Shown here one piece after another: positions 14,237-23,109 of a stretch of DNA of 40,915 nucleotides. The stretch spans positions 1-40,915 of the forward strand of contig JAHDSE010000036.1 of NCBI GenBank assembly GCA_018432955.1, written 5' to 3'. Within the stretch, counting starts at the first letter, position 1. Every line of letters begins with the position of its first letter. Made by a program: the position numbers and the translations under genes. Source of the DNA: Syntrophomonadaceae bacterium (GTDB taxonomy: Bacteria > Bacillota > Syntrophomonadia > Syntrophomonadales > Syntrophomonadaceae). Below the pieces are notes generated by a model. It was not told the DNA's origin, ran no database searches, and worked only from the letters and a program-made list of their open reading frames with translations.

Positions 14237-16150
14237 ATGCAGGGGATTCTTGATTCTATCAACTCGCCACGAGATTTAAAAAACCTCGAATTTAAAGATA
14301 TGAGTCAATTGGCTGCCGAGATAAGACAGCTTTTAATTAAAAGCGTTTCTGAATGCGGTGGTCACCTGGCTGCTAATCTGGGTGTAGTGGAGATTTCTAT
14401 TGTGCTTCATTATATCTTTAATACTCCTGATGATAAGATTATCTGGGATGTAGGTCACCAGAGCTATGTGCACAAGATTCTGACCGGCAGACAGGAAAAG
14501 ATGAGTTCACTTCGGCAGTTCGGGGGTATGAGCGGCTTTCCCCGTTTTGATGAATCATCCCATGATTCTTTTAATACCGGTCATAGCAGTACATCTATTT
14601 CTGCAGCTCTGGGTATGGCTATAGCCCGTGATATTAAAGGAGAAAACCACTCGGTTATTGCTGTAATCGGCGATGGGGCGCTAACAGGCGGTATGGCTTT
14701 TGAAGCTCTCAATCATGCTGGACATGAAAGCAGAGACCTGCTGGTTATACTCAATGACAATGAAATGTCTATATCCAGAAATGTTGGTGCCATGTCCGCT
14801 TATCTTAATCGTCTGAGGACAGATCCTTCTTATTCAAGAACTAAAGAGGAAATCGAAGCAGCCCTGAGCAGAATTCCGGGAATTGGACCCAATATTGCCC
14901 GGGCAGCAAACAGATTTAAAGATACCCTGAAGTATTTCCTGGTTCCAGGCATATTGTTTGAAGAACTGGGTTTTACCTACATAGGCCCGGTAAACGGACA
15001 CAGCCTGGAAGAATTAAAATTGGTATTAAGCAATGCCAGAAGAATGAAAGGTCCCATCCTGGTGCATACCATAACTCAGAAGGGAAAAGGATATGAACCC
15101 GCCAGCAATCATCCTGATGTATTTCATGGAATAGGTCCTTTTGATGTGAGAACCGGAAATACCCCGCAAAAAGCCATTAAAACCTATACGGAATTTTTTG
15201 GTGATTTTCTGGTACAACAGGCAAAAGAAGATAAAAGTATTGTAGCGATTACGGCAGCCATGACCAGTGGTACGGGGCTGGATGAGTTTTCCCGGACTTT
15301 CCCGGAACGTTTTTTTGATGTGGGCATTTGTGAACAGCATGCGGTGACTATGGCAGCCGGCATGGCCAGGCAGGGACTAAAACCCGTAGTTGCCATATAT
15401 TCTACTTTTGTGCAAAGGGCTTATGACCAGATTATTCATGATGTGGCCATGCAGAATCTCCCGGTAGTTTTTGCTATAGACAGAGCAGGGCTGGTTGGAG
15501 AAGATGGGCCGACCCATCATGGGGTTTTCGATTTATCTTTTTTGAGAAATGTTCCTAATTTGACTATAATGGCACCATCAAATGAAAATGAATTACTGGA
15601 TATGTTGTATACTGCTTTCCGTATTAACGGCCCGGTGGCTATCAGATACCCACGCGGAGCGGGTGAAGGAGTGAAGATTTCTGCTAAACGCAGTATTCTG
15701 GAGCCAGGCAAGTTCAAGGAAATATCCCGTGGGGAAAAACTGGCTATAGTGGCTATTGGACGGGGAGTCAGCATCGGCAGGGAGGTAATGCGGGTTCTGG
15801 CTGAGAGGGGATTCAATGCCATGCTTGTGGATGCCAGGTTTATTAAGCCTCTGGATCAGGAGTCATTGCTCAAACTGGCGCGCAATAATTATCTGGTGAC
15901 TATAGAAGACAATTGTCTGGCAGGCGGCTTTGGCAGTGCTTTGCTGGAGGTGCTGGCAGATAATAATATAGAATGCGAGCTATTGAGAATCGGAATTGCC
16001 GATGAATTTGTGGAGCATGGGAAAGTGGATTTGCTGTTTGATTATTTGAATATGGACCCGGAGTCAATTGCAGATAGAATTATCAGCAGGTGGCCGGCTA
16101 TCCTGGGTAAGAAAGAAAAATGGGAGTTGCTCAAATTTGGCGAAACTTAG
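14237..16150 (+). CDS. dxs: 1-deoxy-D-xylulose-5-phosphate synthase
   Basis: The enzyme joins pyruvate and glyceraldehyde-3-phosphate with thiamine diphosphate, the entry step of the methylerythritol phosphate pathway. ATG 14237 gives a 637-residue protein that starts MQGILDSINSPRDLKNL; a longer frame into oapA is ignored. Visible are GGHLAANLGVVEISIVLHY, the thiamine motif GDGALTGGMAFEALNHAGH, the transketolase pyrimidine domain with EQHAVTMAAGMA and the AIDRAGLVGEDGPTHHG loop, and the C-terminal domain. Length is normal. It overlaps tlyA by 14 bp. Confidence 0.96.
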   Translation: MQGILDSINSPRDLKNLEFKDMSQLAAEIRQLLIKSVSECGGHLAANLGVVEISIVLHYIFNTPDDKIIWDVGHQSYVHKILTGRQEKMSSLRQFGGMSGFPRFDESSHDSFNTGHSSTSISAALGMAIARDIKGENHSVIAVIGDGALTGGMAFEALNHAGHESRDLLVILNDNEMSISRNVGAMSAYLNRLRTDPSYSRTKEEIEAALSRIPGIGPNIARAANRFKDTLKYFLVPGILFEELGFTYIGPVNGHSLEELKLVLSNARRMKGPILVHTITQKGKGYEPASNHPDVFHGIGPFDVRTGNTPQKAIKTYTEFFGDFLVQQAKEDKSIVAITAAMTSGTGLDEFSRTFPERFFDVGICEQHAVTMAAGMARQGLKPVVAIYSTFVQRAYDQIIHDVAMQNLPVVFAIDRAGLVGEDGPTHHGVFDLSFLRNVPNLTIMAPSNENELLDMLYTAFRINGPVAIRYPRGAGEGVKISAKRSILEPGKFKEISRGEKLAIVAIGRGVSIGREVMRVLAERGFNAMLVDARFIKPLDQESLLKLARNNYLVTIEDNCLAGGFGSALLEVLADNNIECELLRIGIADEFVEHGKVDLLFDYLNMDPESIADRIISRWPAILGKKEKWELLKFGET

Positions 16151-16943
16151 ACTGGATCTCCTTTTACATATGAAAGGCATGGCTGCCAGCAGGGAAAAGG
16201 CCAGAGCAATGATATTAGCCGGTGAAGTAAAAGTAAACGGTCTTTGCCTGGACAAACCAGGAAGCAGTGTTGATGAGGAAGCTGAAATAACAGTGGAACC
16301 CTCCAGGCCAAAGTATGTAAGCCGGGGAGGATTTAAGCTGGAAAAGGCTATAATGGATTTTGGAATCGATTTTTCGCAAAAAACGGTACTGGATGTAGGA
16401 GCTTCAACCGGAGGTTATACTGATTGCGCTTTGAAAAATGGAGCCAAAAAGGTATATGCTCTGGATGTCGGTTATGGACAATTGGACTGGACCCTTAGAA
16501 ATGATCCCCGGGTAGTGAATATCGAAAGGACCAATATACGCTATTTCTCTGCGGAGGATCTGGGTGAAAAGCTTGATATTGTAACTATAGATGTCTCCTT
16601 TATTTCTACTGCGCTGGTTTTTCCTGTAATCAAAGGGTTCTTGAAAGATGATGGCTTGGTGATATCTCTTGTAAAACCCCAGTTTGAAGCTGGCCGAGAA
16701 AAGGTGGGCAAAAAAGGTGTGGTAAGAGATCCTGAAGTTCACCAGGAGGTGCTTCGCAATTGTATTGATTACGCCCGCAAAGAGAATCTTCACTGTAGTG
16801 CTGCGACTTTTTCGCCTATCAAAGGTCCCAAAGGTAATATGGAATTCTTTATTCTCTTGAAGAAACAGGCTGAGCCTGGTATTGATATTGAAGAAATGGC
16901 GGCTTTAACAGTCAAAAGAGCTCACATTTTCTTTGGAGGTTAG
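16137..16943 (+). CDS. tlyA: TlyA family rRNA (cytidine-2'-O)-methyltransferase
   Basis: This is the predicted 2'-O-methyltransferase of 16S and 23S rRNA (YqxC in Bacillus). The start is TTG 16137 (MAKLRLDLLLHMKGMAASREKA), inside the end of dxs and 10 bp after GGGAG. The 268-residue product has an N-terminal S4 RNA-binding domain (about 1-65) and a FtsJ-type Rossmann domain with the SAM loop VLDVGASTGGYTDC (about 83-96) and YALDVGYGQLDW. Conserved KPQFEAGREKVGKKGVVRDPEVH follows. An ATG at 16170 would remove part of the S4 domain. The usual dxs-tlyA-nadK-argR-recN order is kept. Confidence 0.93.
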   Translation: MAKLRLDLLLHMKGMAASREKARAMILAGEVKVNGLCLDKPGSSVDEEAEITVEPSRPKYVSRGGFKLEKAIMDFGIDFSQKTVLDVGASTGGYTDCALKNGAKKVYALDVGYGQLDWTLRNDPRVVNIERTNIRYFSAEDLGEKLDIVTIDVSFISTALVFPVIKGFLKDDGLVISLVKPQFEAGREKVGKKGVVRDPEVHQEVLRNCIDYARKENLHCSAATFSPIKGPKGNMEFFILLKKQAEPGIDIEEMAALTVKRAHIFFGG

Positions 16944-16949
16944 CAAAAA

Positions 16950-17339
16950 GTGACAATACTGCTGGTCAACAACAGGTTTAATGAAAGGACTGAAATAAAG
17001 GCACGGGAAATAGCAGAAAAACTTAAAGCCAGGGGAATCGAGGTTGCCATTGATAATGGCCCTGATACTTATTATTCGGCCGATATTGATGGTATCGTTG
17101 TTCTGGGTGGAGATGGTACTGTTCTAAGGGCGGCCCGTCAGTACGGGCAAAGAAAAAAGCCGGTTATGGCAGTTAATATGGGTACAGTAGGTTTTTTAAG
17201 CAGTATAGATCTGAGCGAATTTGATACATACATAGAGGCTTTTATTCAGGGTAAATATCTGATTGATGAGAGGATAATGCTCGACGTCAGTATTTTTAAG
17301 CAGGATACATTGTTACAAAGGGTTATTTGCCTGAATTAG
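16950..17339 (+). CDS. nadK: NAD kinase, N-terminal part (frame ends at in-frame TAG)
   Basis: NAD kinase phosphorylates NAD to NADP. This 129-residue piece carries the N-terminal domain, with the catalytic motif VVLGGDGTVLRAAR (about 50-63) and VNMGTVGFLSSI (about 75-86). It stops with TAG at 17337-17339 exactly where the conserved NE/ND motif should continue: the frame reads VICLN, stop, MVIKSGTPRM, and intact homologues read LN(D/E)xVIKSG. A single G-to-T change in a GAG codon would explain it. The start is GTG 16950, just after AGGTTAGCAAAAAG. The other half follows in the same frame. Confidence 0.85.
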   Translation: MTILLVNNRFNERTEIKAREIAEKLKARGIEVAIDNGPDTYYSADIDGIVVLGGDGTVLRAARQYGQRKKPVMAVNMGTVGFLSSIDLSEFDTYIEAFIQGKYLIDERIMLDVSIFKQDTLLQRVICLN

Positions 17340-17783
17340 ATGGTAATAAAATCCGGAACACCCCGGATGCTTGAGTTTAGTCTGGACATTGACGGTAAGA
17401 TGGCATTGAATTATCAGGGGGATGGCCTTATTATAGCTACTCCTACAGGATCAACTGCTTATTCGCTTTCTGCCGGGGGACCAATTTTGGAGCCTGTAAT
17501 GGAAAGCCTGCTGCTTACTCCCATTGCTTCACATATGCTAAACAGGAGGCCGCTGGTACTTAGTTCCAAAAGAATTCTTTCTTTATCCTTACCGAAATCT
17601 CAGAAGATAATAATTTCAATGGATGGACAGGTTTCGATAGAGCTCAGCCAGGAGTCATGGATAGAGCTCAAGCAAGCCAGAGAAAAATTGCAGCTGCTTA
17701 AATTCAATGACCTGAGCTTTTTTCCAAGCATAAACGGCGAATTCAGAAAGCCGGCCAAAGAATTACCGGGAAAAGATGAATGA
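17340..17783 (+). CDS. nadK: NAD kinase, C-terminal part
   Basis: This frame begins with ATG directly after the TAG of the upstream half, in the same reading frame. The 147-residue product holds the C-terminal beta-sandwich of NAD kinase, with GDGLIIATPTGSTAYSLSAGGPIL (about 27-50), PIASHMLNRRPLVL and SMDGQVSI. It has no own ribosome binding site, though TAGATG could allow termination-reinitiation. Without the GGDG domain and the acidic residue of the NE/D motif it cannot work alone. Together the two pieces have the length of a whole NAD kinase (about 277). A true mutation, readthrough or a sequence error are all possible. Confidence 0.8.
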   Translation: MVIKSGTPRMLEFSLDIDGKMALNYQGDGLIIATPTGSTAYSLSAGGPILEPVMESLLLTPIASHMLNRRPLVLSSKRILSLSLPKSQKIIISMDGQVSIELSQESWIELKQAREKLQLLKFNDLSFFPSINGEFRKPAKELPGKDE

Positions 17784-17855
17784 TTCAGTTTTTGACCATA
17801 TCCTGGCAGGAATGTTTTCGGGATAAGCGAGATTAGTATAAGAGGGTATTATTTT

Positions 17856-18437
17856 ATGAGCAAAGGGATTTTAAAAAACGCTGTTCAAATATCTCATATG
17901 ATAGTTGCAGAAGTGGTGGCAAAAGGGGATACCGTTGTTGATGCCAGCTGCGGCAGGGGAAAAGATACCCTTTTCCTGGCCAATTTGGTAGGGGAAAATG
18001 GCAGGGTATATACTTTTGATATTCAGGAACCAGCTATTGAGTCTACACGGGATTTGCTGCTCGAAAATGGTCTTTTGGAGCGCGTTGTTCTATTGCAGGA
18101 AGACCATAGAAATATCTCTCAATATGTGAACAGCGGAGTAAAAGCCTGCATGTTCAATCTGGGCTATCTGCCAGGGGGAGATCATAATATTAAAACTGAA
18201 GCCGACAGTACCCTGGAGGCTCTAAAAGGAAGCCTGGATATCCTTGCCCAGAGAGGTATTATAACTCTGGTTTTCTATCCGGGACACCCCGGGGGGCAGA
18301 TAGAAATGGATTTGATTAGAGATTATTTATCAGGGCTTTCGCAGCAGGATTTCGAGATAAGTGAAATTCGCTTTATTAACCAGACCAATGATCCCCCACA
18401 AGTTATTATTGTGGAAAAGCTTCATGGAGGTATCTAA
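17856..18437 (+). CDS. mnmM: tRNA (mnm5s2U34)-methyltransferase, YtqB/MnmM family
   Basis: This 193-residue class I SAM methyltransferase has the SAM loop VVDASCGRGKDTLFLANLVG (about 27-46), an acidic strand end VYTFDIQEPAI and the active-site-like sequence CMFNLGYLPGGDHNI (about 104-118), typical of the YtqB/MraW-like family. YtqB of Bacillus (MnmM) adds the methyl group of mnm5s2U at the tRNA wobble base; the present name is by family. The ATG follows AAGAGGG. Its stop codon is directly followed by the argR ATG. Confidence 0.78.
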   Translation: MSKGILKNAVQISHMIVAEVVAKGDTVVDASCGRGKDTLFLANLVGENGRVYTFDIQEPAIESTRDLLLENGLLERVVLLQEDHRNISQYVNSGVKACMFNLGYLPGGDHNIKTEADSTLEALKGSLDILAQRGIITLVFYPGHPGGQIEMDLIRDYLSGLSQQDFEISEIRFINQTNDPPQVIIVEKLHGGI

Positions 18438-18887
18438 ATGAAGTCCCAGAGGCATTTTAAGATAATGGATATTATCAGCAGTGAACGTGTTGCTACCCAG
18501 GAAGAACTGTGTGAAGTGCTGAAAAGAAATAACTATAATGTCAGCCAGGCTACTGTGTCCAGAGACATAAAGGAAATGCAGCTGCTCAGGCTTCCAGATG
18601 CTGAAGGTTATCGCTATGTGCTTCCGGAAAATAATACAGGTATTTCGCAGCACAGAATAAAAAGGGTTTTTAAAGATTCAGTAATGACCCTCGATTTTTC
18701 CGAGAATCTTATTGTGATAAAGACCTTGCCCGGGACAGCTCACTCGGTAGCTTCCTTGATAGATTTCTCGGAACAAGCACATATTCTTGGCACTGTTGCA
18801 GGTGATGACACTATATTTGTTGCGGTCAAACCCAAGAAGGCGGTTAAAGGGGTAATGAAATATTTTGAGAATTTGTTGAGTGAATGA
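18438..18887 (+). CDS. argR: Arginine repressor ArgR/AhrC
   Basis: This is a hexameric regulator of arginine biosynthesis and catabolism genes. The 149-residue product has an N-terminal winged helix (about 1-70) containing the recognition segment NVSQATVSRDIKEMQL (about 34-49). The C-terminal oligomerisation and arginine-binding domain carries GTAHSVASLID and GTVAGDDTIFVAV (about 118-130). Length is normal. It abuts mnmM and lies 80 bp before recN, the classical Firmicute order. Confidence 0.95.
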   Translation: MKSQRHFKIMDIISSERVATQEELCEVLKRNNYNVSQATVSRDIKEMQLLRLPDAEGYRYVLPENNTGISQHRIKRVFKDSVMTLDFSENLIVIKTLPGTAHSVASLIDFSEQAHILGTVAGDDTIFVAVKPKKAVKGVMKYFENLLSE

Positions 18888-18967
18888 GAACTAAAGTCCC
18901 AGAAGAATTTCTTTGTAAAAGGCTAAACTAATAATTCATAATTCAAAAACTACCTAGAGGGGATATT

Positions 18968-20644
18968 ATGCTGGAGGAGATTTATCTTAATAACTTTGTG
19001 CTTATTGATGAATTGCGCCTGGAGTTCGATAGGGGATTGAATGTATTAACAGGTGAAACCGGTGCCGGAAAGTCTATAATAATTGATGCTGTGGGACTAA
19101 TCATTGGCGAACGCCTGAAAAATGACTATTTACGGGACAACAGCCGCAAGGCAGTGGCTGAAGCAGTTTTTAACATAAGCAAAAACCAGGCTGCGTCTGC
19201 CTTTTTAATGGAAAATGCCCTGCTTGATGAGGAAGAAGAACAGGTAATTATAAGCCGGGAGATTTCTCCTTTGGGAAGAAGTTCAGCCCGGCTTAATGGT
19301 CGTAATGTTAGCTTGGGGATGCTTAAGCAATTATCTCCTTTGCTCCTGGATATACACCTGCAACATGAGCATTTATCCCTCCTGCATCCCGAAAGGTACC
19401 TCATGTATGTAGACAGCTTTGCACCTGAGAGTCCGGTCTTTCTCAAGAAAATCGAGGCACTTTTCCTGGCATTACAGGCAAAACGAGCAGAATTGTTAGA
19501 GTTAAAAGCCAGTGAGCAGGAAAAAAACCAAAAAATTGATTTTCTGGATTTCCAAATTGGAGAAATTGAAGGGGCAGCTTTACAGTCCGGCGAAGAGGAG
19601 GAATTGCTGGCTTTAAAAACCCGCATAGAAAATGCCCAAAAACTCAGTGAAGGAAGTCTGTATCTCCAGCAAATCCTCTACAACGGGGAGCAGGGTCAAA
19701 ATGCTTACGATCTGATTTCATCTGCCATTGATACCGCAACAGTTCTTAAGGAGGATGAATATTTTTCTTCAATTCTGCCTGTGCTGGAAGAAATATATTA
19801 TTCTCTGGAGGATATTGCCAGAGGATTGGGCTCCTTCAGCAGTTCGCTGGATTTTGAAGCAGGTATTCTGGAAAAGACCGAAGACCGTTTATATGAGATT
19901 AGAAAATTGAAGAAGAAATACGGTGACAGTATTGAAGGTATTTTGAAATATCTGGAAAATGCCCGGCGGGAAAGGGCTTTGCTGGAAAGAAGCCAGGAAG
20001 AAGAGGGGGAACTGGAAAAGGAAATCGAAAAAATAAATGAGGACTATTGCCTGGAGGCGGCGAGGCTGACAGAGATAAGGGGAAAAGCAGCGCTTCGTTT
20101 GCAGGAAATCGTCAATAATGAGTTGATAGAATTGAACCTGCCCAATATAAGATTTGAGATAGCTGTAGAACCCAGAGATAAAGCGTGTATTTCCGGGCTG
20201 GATCGGGTAGAATTCATGTTTTCTCCTAACCCCGGTGAAGAGCTGCGCCCTGTTTCCAAAATTGCCTCCGGTGGAGAGATATCACGCTTTGTTCTGGCGA
20301 TGAAAGAGGCTCTGGCAAAGGCCTATGATGTGCCAACCCTGATCTTTGATGAAATAGATGTGGGAGTGGGAGGCACTTCATTGATGGCTATGGCTGCCAA
20401 GCTCAGCCAGCTTTCCTGCAGTCATCAGCTAATTCTGGTAACCCATTCTCCACAAATTGCTGCATATGCCAGGCAGCATTATTTGATTGAAAAAAGCGTT
20501 TATGAAGGGAAAACATTTACTACAGTAAAAGTACTGGACAAGGAAGAGAAAATAAAAGAAATCGCCCGTATGATGTCCGGCGATAATTATTCCGCACTAA
20601 CCCTCCAGCATGCCAGGGAACTGGTGGAAAAGGGATCCTGCTAA
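18968..20644 (+). CDS. recN: DNA repair protein RecN
   Basis: This is an SMC-like ATPase that acts early at DNA double-strand breaks. The 558-residue product has Walker A GETGAGKSIIID (about 30-41), a long central coiled-coil (about 160-370), the ABC signature region KIASGGEISRFVLAMKEAL and Walker B LIFDEIDVGVGG (about 455-470). It ends with VTHSPQIAAYA and GDNYSALTLQHARELV. ATG 18968 follows AGAGGGGAT. The gene is complete. In most Clostridia spoIVB and spo0A come next; here 15 kb of other DNA intervenes. Confidence 0.96.
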   Translation: MLEEIYLNNFVLIDELRLEFDRGLNVLTGETGAGKSIIIDAVGLIIGERLKNDYLRDNSRKAVAEAVFNISKNQAASAFLMENALLDEEEEQVIISREISPLGRSSARLNGRNVSLGMLKQLSPLLLDIHLQHEHLSLLHPERYLMYVDSFAPESPVFLKKIEALFLALQAKRAELLELKASEQEKNQKIDFLDFQIGEIEGAALQSGEEEELLALKTRIENAQKLSEGSLYLQQILYNGEQGQNAYDLISSAIDTATVLKEDEYFSSILPVLEEIYYSLEDIARGLGSFSSSLDFEAGILEKTEDRLYEIRKLKKKYGDSIEGILKYLENARRERALLERSQEEEGELEKEIEKINEDYCLEAARLTEIRGKAALRLQEIVNNELIELNLPNIRFEIAVEPRDKACISGLDRVEFMFSPNPGEELRPVSKIASGGEISRFVLAMKEALAKAYDVPTLIFDEIDVGVGGTSLMAMAAKLSQLSCSHQLILVTHSPQIAAYARQHYLIEKSVYEGKTFTTVKVLDKEEKIKEIARMMSGDNYSALTLQHARELVEKGSC

Positions 20645-20938
20645 ACCATCCCCATTGTCCCCCGACTGTCCTCTTAGCTGTTCACATTCTTCTGCAACAC
20701 AACTTATATCCTCACTCTGAACTCTTTCTCAACCCGGCTGCTTTACAGTTTTTGACTGCGGCAATATGTTCAAAAAGCATGCGTGCGGCTTCAGACAGCT
20801 TTTGAACAGCTTAATGAGCGTAAGTCCCAAAAACTTTAGCTACAGAATTTTATTTATAAATATTTTAAAAATGCTTTATTGCCAGTTTAAAAACCTCTTT
20901 TAAAATGAGTTGTAAATAATAAGAGGAGGTTGTTACAA
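20645..20938. other. Gene-free stretch after recN with one inverted repeat
   Basis: No open frame or terminator with a T-run is convincing. TGTTCAAAA (20767-20775) pairs with TTTTGAACA (20800-20808) around a 24-base loop. The last 80 bp are very AT-rich and could hold the promoter of the next operon, but no clean -35/-10 pair stands out. This is the left edge of the accessory region. Confidence 0.4.
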
Positions 20939-21589
20939 ATGAATAAAATCAAGCTTATGTATGATATTGCCAGAACAATGAGAGACCAGGATAATCTTGA
21001 CGGTAACGTGAAGCTTAGCCTGGTGAAGGATGGTTCTGAGGTTTTCCGGCTGGACAGTGAATTCAGCCGGAACTTTGCAAGCAGACGGGGTAAGGCCAGC
21101 ATTTCCACAGTTCTGGACCATGAAGGAAAACAGTTCCATCATGAGAGCAGTACTGAATTCAATATGGATCATGATGAGAAAAATGAGACCCATGGCTGCA
21201 AAAAACATCGGCTCTTTCATGAAAATCATTGGGGAATGCATGGCGGAGGCTTAAAGAATAGGCTGGATATAATTCTGACAGTGCTGAATGCATTAAACAA
21301 TATGAAAGTTTTGGAGCAGGAAGATAAAAGCATATGGCTGTCCCTTGATTTAAACGAGATTCCCGAAGATTTAAAAGAAGCTTGCCATAATTGCATGATG
21401 TCCAGGCATCATGCCCGGGCAGGACTTTTTGAAGGCTCTCCTGTCATGGAAAAGGGCAGCCTGGAATGCAGGATCAACAAGGATTGCCAAATAGAGGACA
21501 TCACTGTAAAACTGGAGGGGAAACTTCAAGGGAAAAACCAGTCTGCTAATGATTTAACCCTTGATGCAGCTCTTGCTTTTGACAGGTAG
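20939..21589 (+). CDS. Histidine-rich protein of unknown function
   Basis: I do not recognise the family. The 216-residue product starts at ATG 20939, 8 bp after AGAGGAGGT. It has no signal peptide or membrane segment. Residues 61-101 contain nine histidines, one Cys and several Asp/Glu (with the short runs FHHES, NMDHDE and HENHWGMHGGG). A further CHNC plus HH lies at 149-158. These look like metal ligands. The flanking parts (1-55 and 105-215) are ordinary mixed alpha/beta sequence. It begins an apparent operon with a small membrane protein and a His-rich sensor kinase plus response regulator, which suggests metal binding or sensing. This is an inference from composition. Confidence 0.6.
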   Translation: MNKIKLMYDIARTMRDQDNLDGNVKLSLVKDGSEVFRLDSEFSRNFASRRGKASISTVLDHEGKQFHHESSTEFNMDHDEKNETHGCKKHRLFHENHWGMHGGGLKNRLDIILTVLNALNNMKVLEQEDKSIWLSLDLNEIPEDLKEACHNCMMSRHHARAGLFEGSPVMEKGSLECRINKDCQIEDITVKLEGKLQGKNQSANDLTLDAALAFDR

Positions 21590-21638
21590 AATCCAGAACT
21601 CGTACAAATAATCAATAGAGTTCGCTGGCATTGTCCAA

Positions 21639-21671
21639 CCGGCCTTACCGGGTGATACTTTGTGAGGCCGG
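21639..21671 (+). other. Hairpin ahead of the small membrane protein gene
   Basis: CCGGCCT (21639-21645) pairs with AGGCCGG (21665-21671) between the His-rich gene and the next ribosome binding site, whose AAGGAGGT begins 6 bp after the stem. It could modulate translation or act as a partial terminator (no T-run follows). Confidence 0.4.
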
Positions 21672-21691
21672 TAATTAAGGAGGTTAAAGCA

Positions 21692-21874
21692 ATGGGGAAT
21701 ATAATATGCGGATTGCTTTTTATTGGGGCTCTGGCCTACCTGACTTATAGGCTGTACTGTTTCTTTGCCAGAGATGAAATAATCAACTGTTTCGGGGAAC
21801 ATTACCGGTGGAAGGACGAAGAGGGGGCTAGAAACAAGGCCAATCGGAAGAAGACAAACAAAAATGTGCAGTAG
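21692..21874 (+). CDS. Small single-pass membrane protein, unknown
   Basis: The 60-residue product has one N-terminal transmembrane helix (about residues 2-24, MGNIICGLLFIGALAYLTY) then a charged tail rich in Lys, Arg and Asn. ATG 21692 has a perfect AAGGAGGT 7 bp upstream; earlier starts would include the site itself. No family is recognised. It lies between the His-rich protein and the sensor kinase and may be an accessory of that signalling pair. Coding potential is supported mainly by the strong ribosome binding site and spacing. Confidence 0.6.
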   Translation: MGNIICGLLFIGALAYLTYRLYCFFARDEIINCFGEHYRWKDEEGARNKANRKKTNKNVQ

Positions 21875-21933
21875 AATGATATTATAGATACAGAGATCTG
21901 CTGAAAAAACCTATGGAAGATGGGAGCGCGGAA

Positions 21934-23109
21934 ATGCTAACTGATAACGAAGATAAATTTTTTAGTACAAAAATCCATCGCCATCATCACCAGGAAATTC
22001 ATAAACGTTGGCATCACCAGCATCAGGAGTTTCATCAATACCATAAATACCTGAGGCTTACTCGTCCGCTGCTTCTAATATTTAATGTACTGATAATCTA
22101 TCTCCTGTTTATCTGGGTGGGATATAAAGCCATTGGCATCATTTTGGCCGTTTTCATAACTATCAAGGAAATAATATATCTATTTTTTCTGTGGCGTTTG
22201 GAAAAAAGAATATTTCAACCTATCGAAAGGCTTAATTTGGGAGTACAGGAAATAGCCATGGGTAATTACAATGTAAGCATAGAGAATGATGTCGAAAATG
22301 AAATCGGCTTGCTGATAGATTCCTTCAACGACATGACTCGGAAATTGAGAGCCGCTGAAAAGTTAAAGCAGGATTATGAAGAGAACCGTAAAAGTTTGAT
22401 TGCCAATATATCACATGATTTGAAAACTCCCATAGCTTCCATTCAGGGATATATTGAGGCCATAAGTGAAGGAACGGTAAGGTCCCCGGAGAAGATGGAT
22501 AAATACCTTAAAATCATCACTCACAACACCGCTTATGTGAATAAGCTGATTGACGACCTGCTACTGTTTTCCCAACTTGATATGAATAAACTCGACTTTG
22601 ATTTTGAGGAGATAAAGTTTAATGCTTTTATAGATGATCTCATAGAAGAGTTTCAGCTTGAGCTGGAGGAAAGAAATTCCTGCCTATGCTATCTGAATAA
22701 ACTGGAAGGGGATTGCCTGCTTTATATCGATCGCAAAAGGTTTTGCCAGGCTATGCGCAATATTATCGGTAATGCGGTTAAATACGGACCAGAGAAGGAT
22801 TTAGTTGTCATAATTGAAGTGTACCGGCAAGATGATTATATAAAGATAGCTATAAAAGACAACGGTTCTGGTATTCCGGCAGATAAGCTGGAACATATTT
22901 TTGAACGCTTTTATCGTATTGACAGCGAGCGGACCAAGGACTTGATGAGTACCGGATTAGGTCTGGCTATAGCCAGAGAATTGATTGAAGCCCATGGAGG
23001 AAAGATTGAGGCTGCCAGCACAGAAGGAAAAGGCTCCTGCTTTACCATATCGCTTCCCGGTCATGATCAGGATAGGAGCAATGCCGATGAAACGTATTCT
23101 GGTAATTGA
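21934..23109 (+). CDS. HAMP-type sensor histidine kinase with His-rich N-terminus
   Basis: This is an inner-membrane sensor kinase of 391 residues. Start ATG 21934 is preferred (GGGAG 7 bp upstream) over ATG 21913. Unusually, residues 15-37 hold ten histidines in a row of mixed Gln/Lys (the short motifs RHHHQ, WHHQHQ and FHQYH). Two transmembrane helices (about 44-63 and 66-87) follow, with almost no extracellular loop, then a HAMP domain (about 88-140). The phospho-acceptor is His161 (ANISHDLKTP). ATP-binding boxes NIIGNAVKYG, DNGSGIP and TGLGLAIAREL are present. The His cluster lies on the cytoplasmic side by the positive-inside rule, which points to sensing of internal metal. The response regulator gene overlaps its end by 23 bp. 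Confidence 0.92.
   Translation: MLTDNEDKFFSTKIHRHHHQEIHKRWHHQHQEFHQYHKYLRLTRPLLLIFNVLIIYLLFIWVGYKAIGIILAVFITIKEIIYLFFLWRLEKRIFQPIERLNLGVQEIAMGNYNVSIENDVENEIGLLIDSFNDMTRKLRAAEKLKQDYEENRKSLIANISHDLKTPIASIQGYIEAISEGTVRSPEKMDKYLKIITHNTAYVNKLIDDLLLFSQLDMNKLDFDFEEIKFNAFIDDLIEEFQLELEERNSCLCYLNKLEGDCLLYIDRKRFCQAMRNIIGNAVKYGPEKDLVVIIEVYRQDDYIKIAIKDNGSGIPADKLEHIFERFYRIDSERTKDLMSTGLGLAIARELIEAHGGKIEAASTEGKGSCFTISLPGHDQDRSNADETYSGN

Noticed and set aside
17337..17339. TAG in nadK as a pyrrolysine codon
   Set aside because: The expected residue is Glu/Asp of the NE/D motif, not a pyrrolysine site, and no pyl genes are in the window. It stays only as a remote option.
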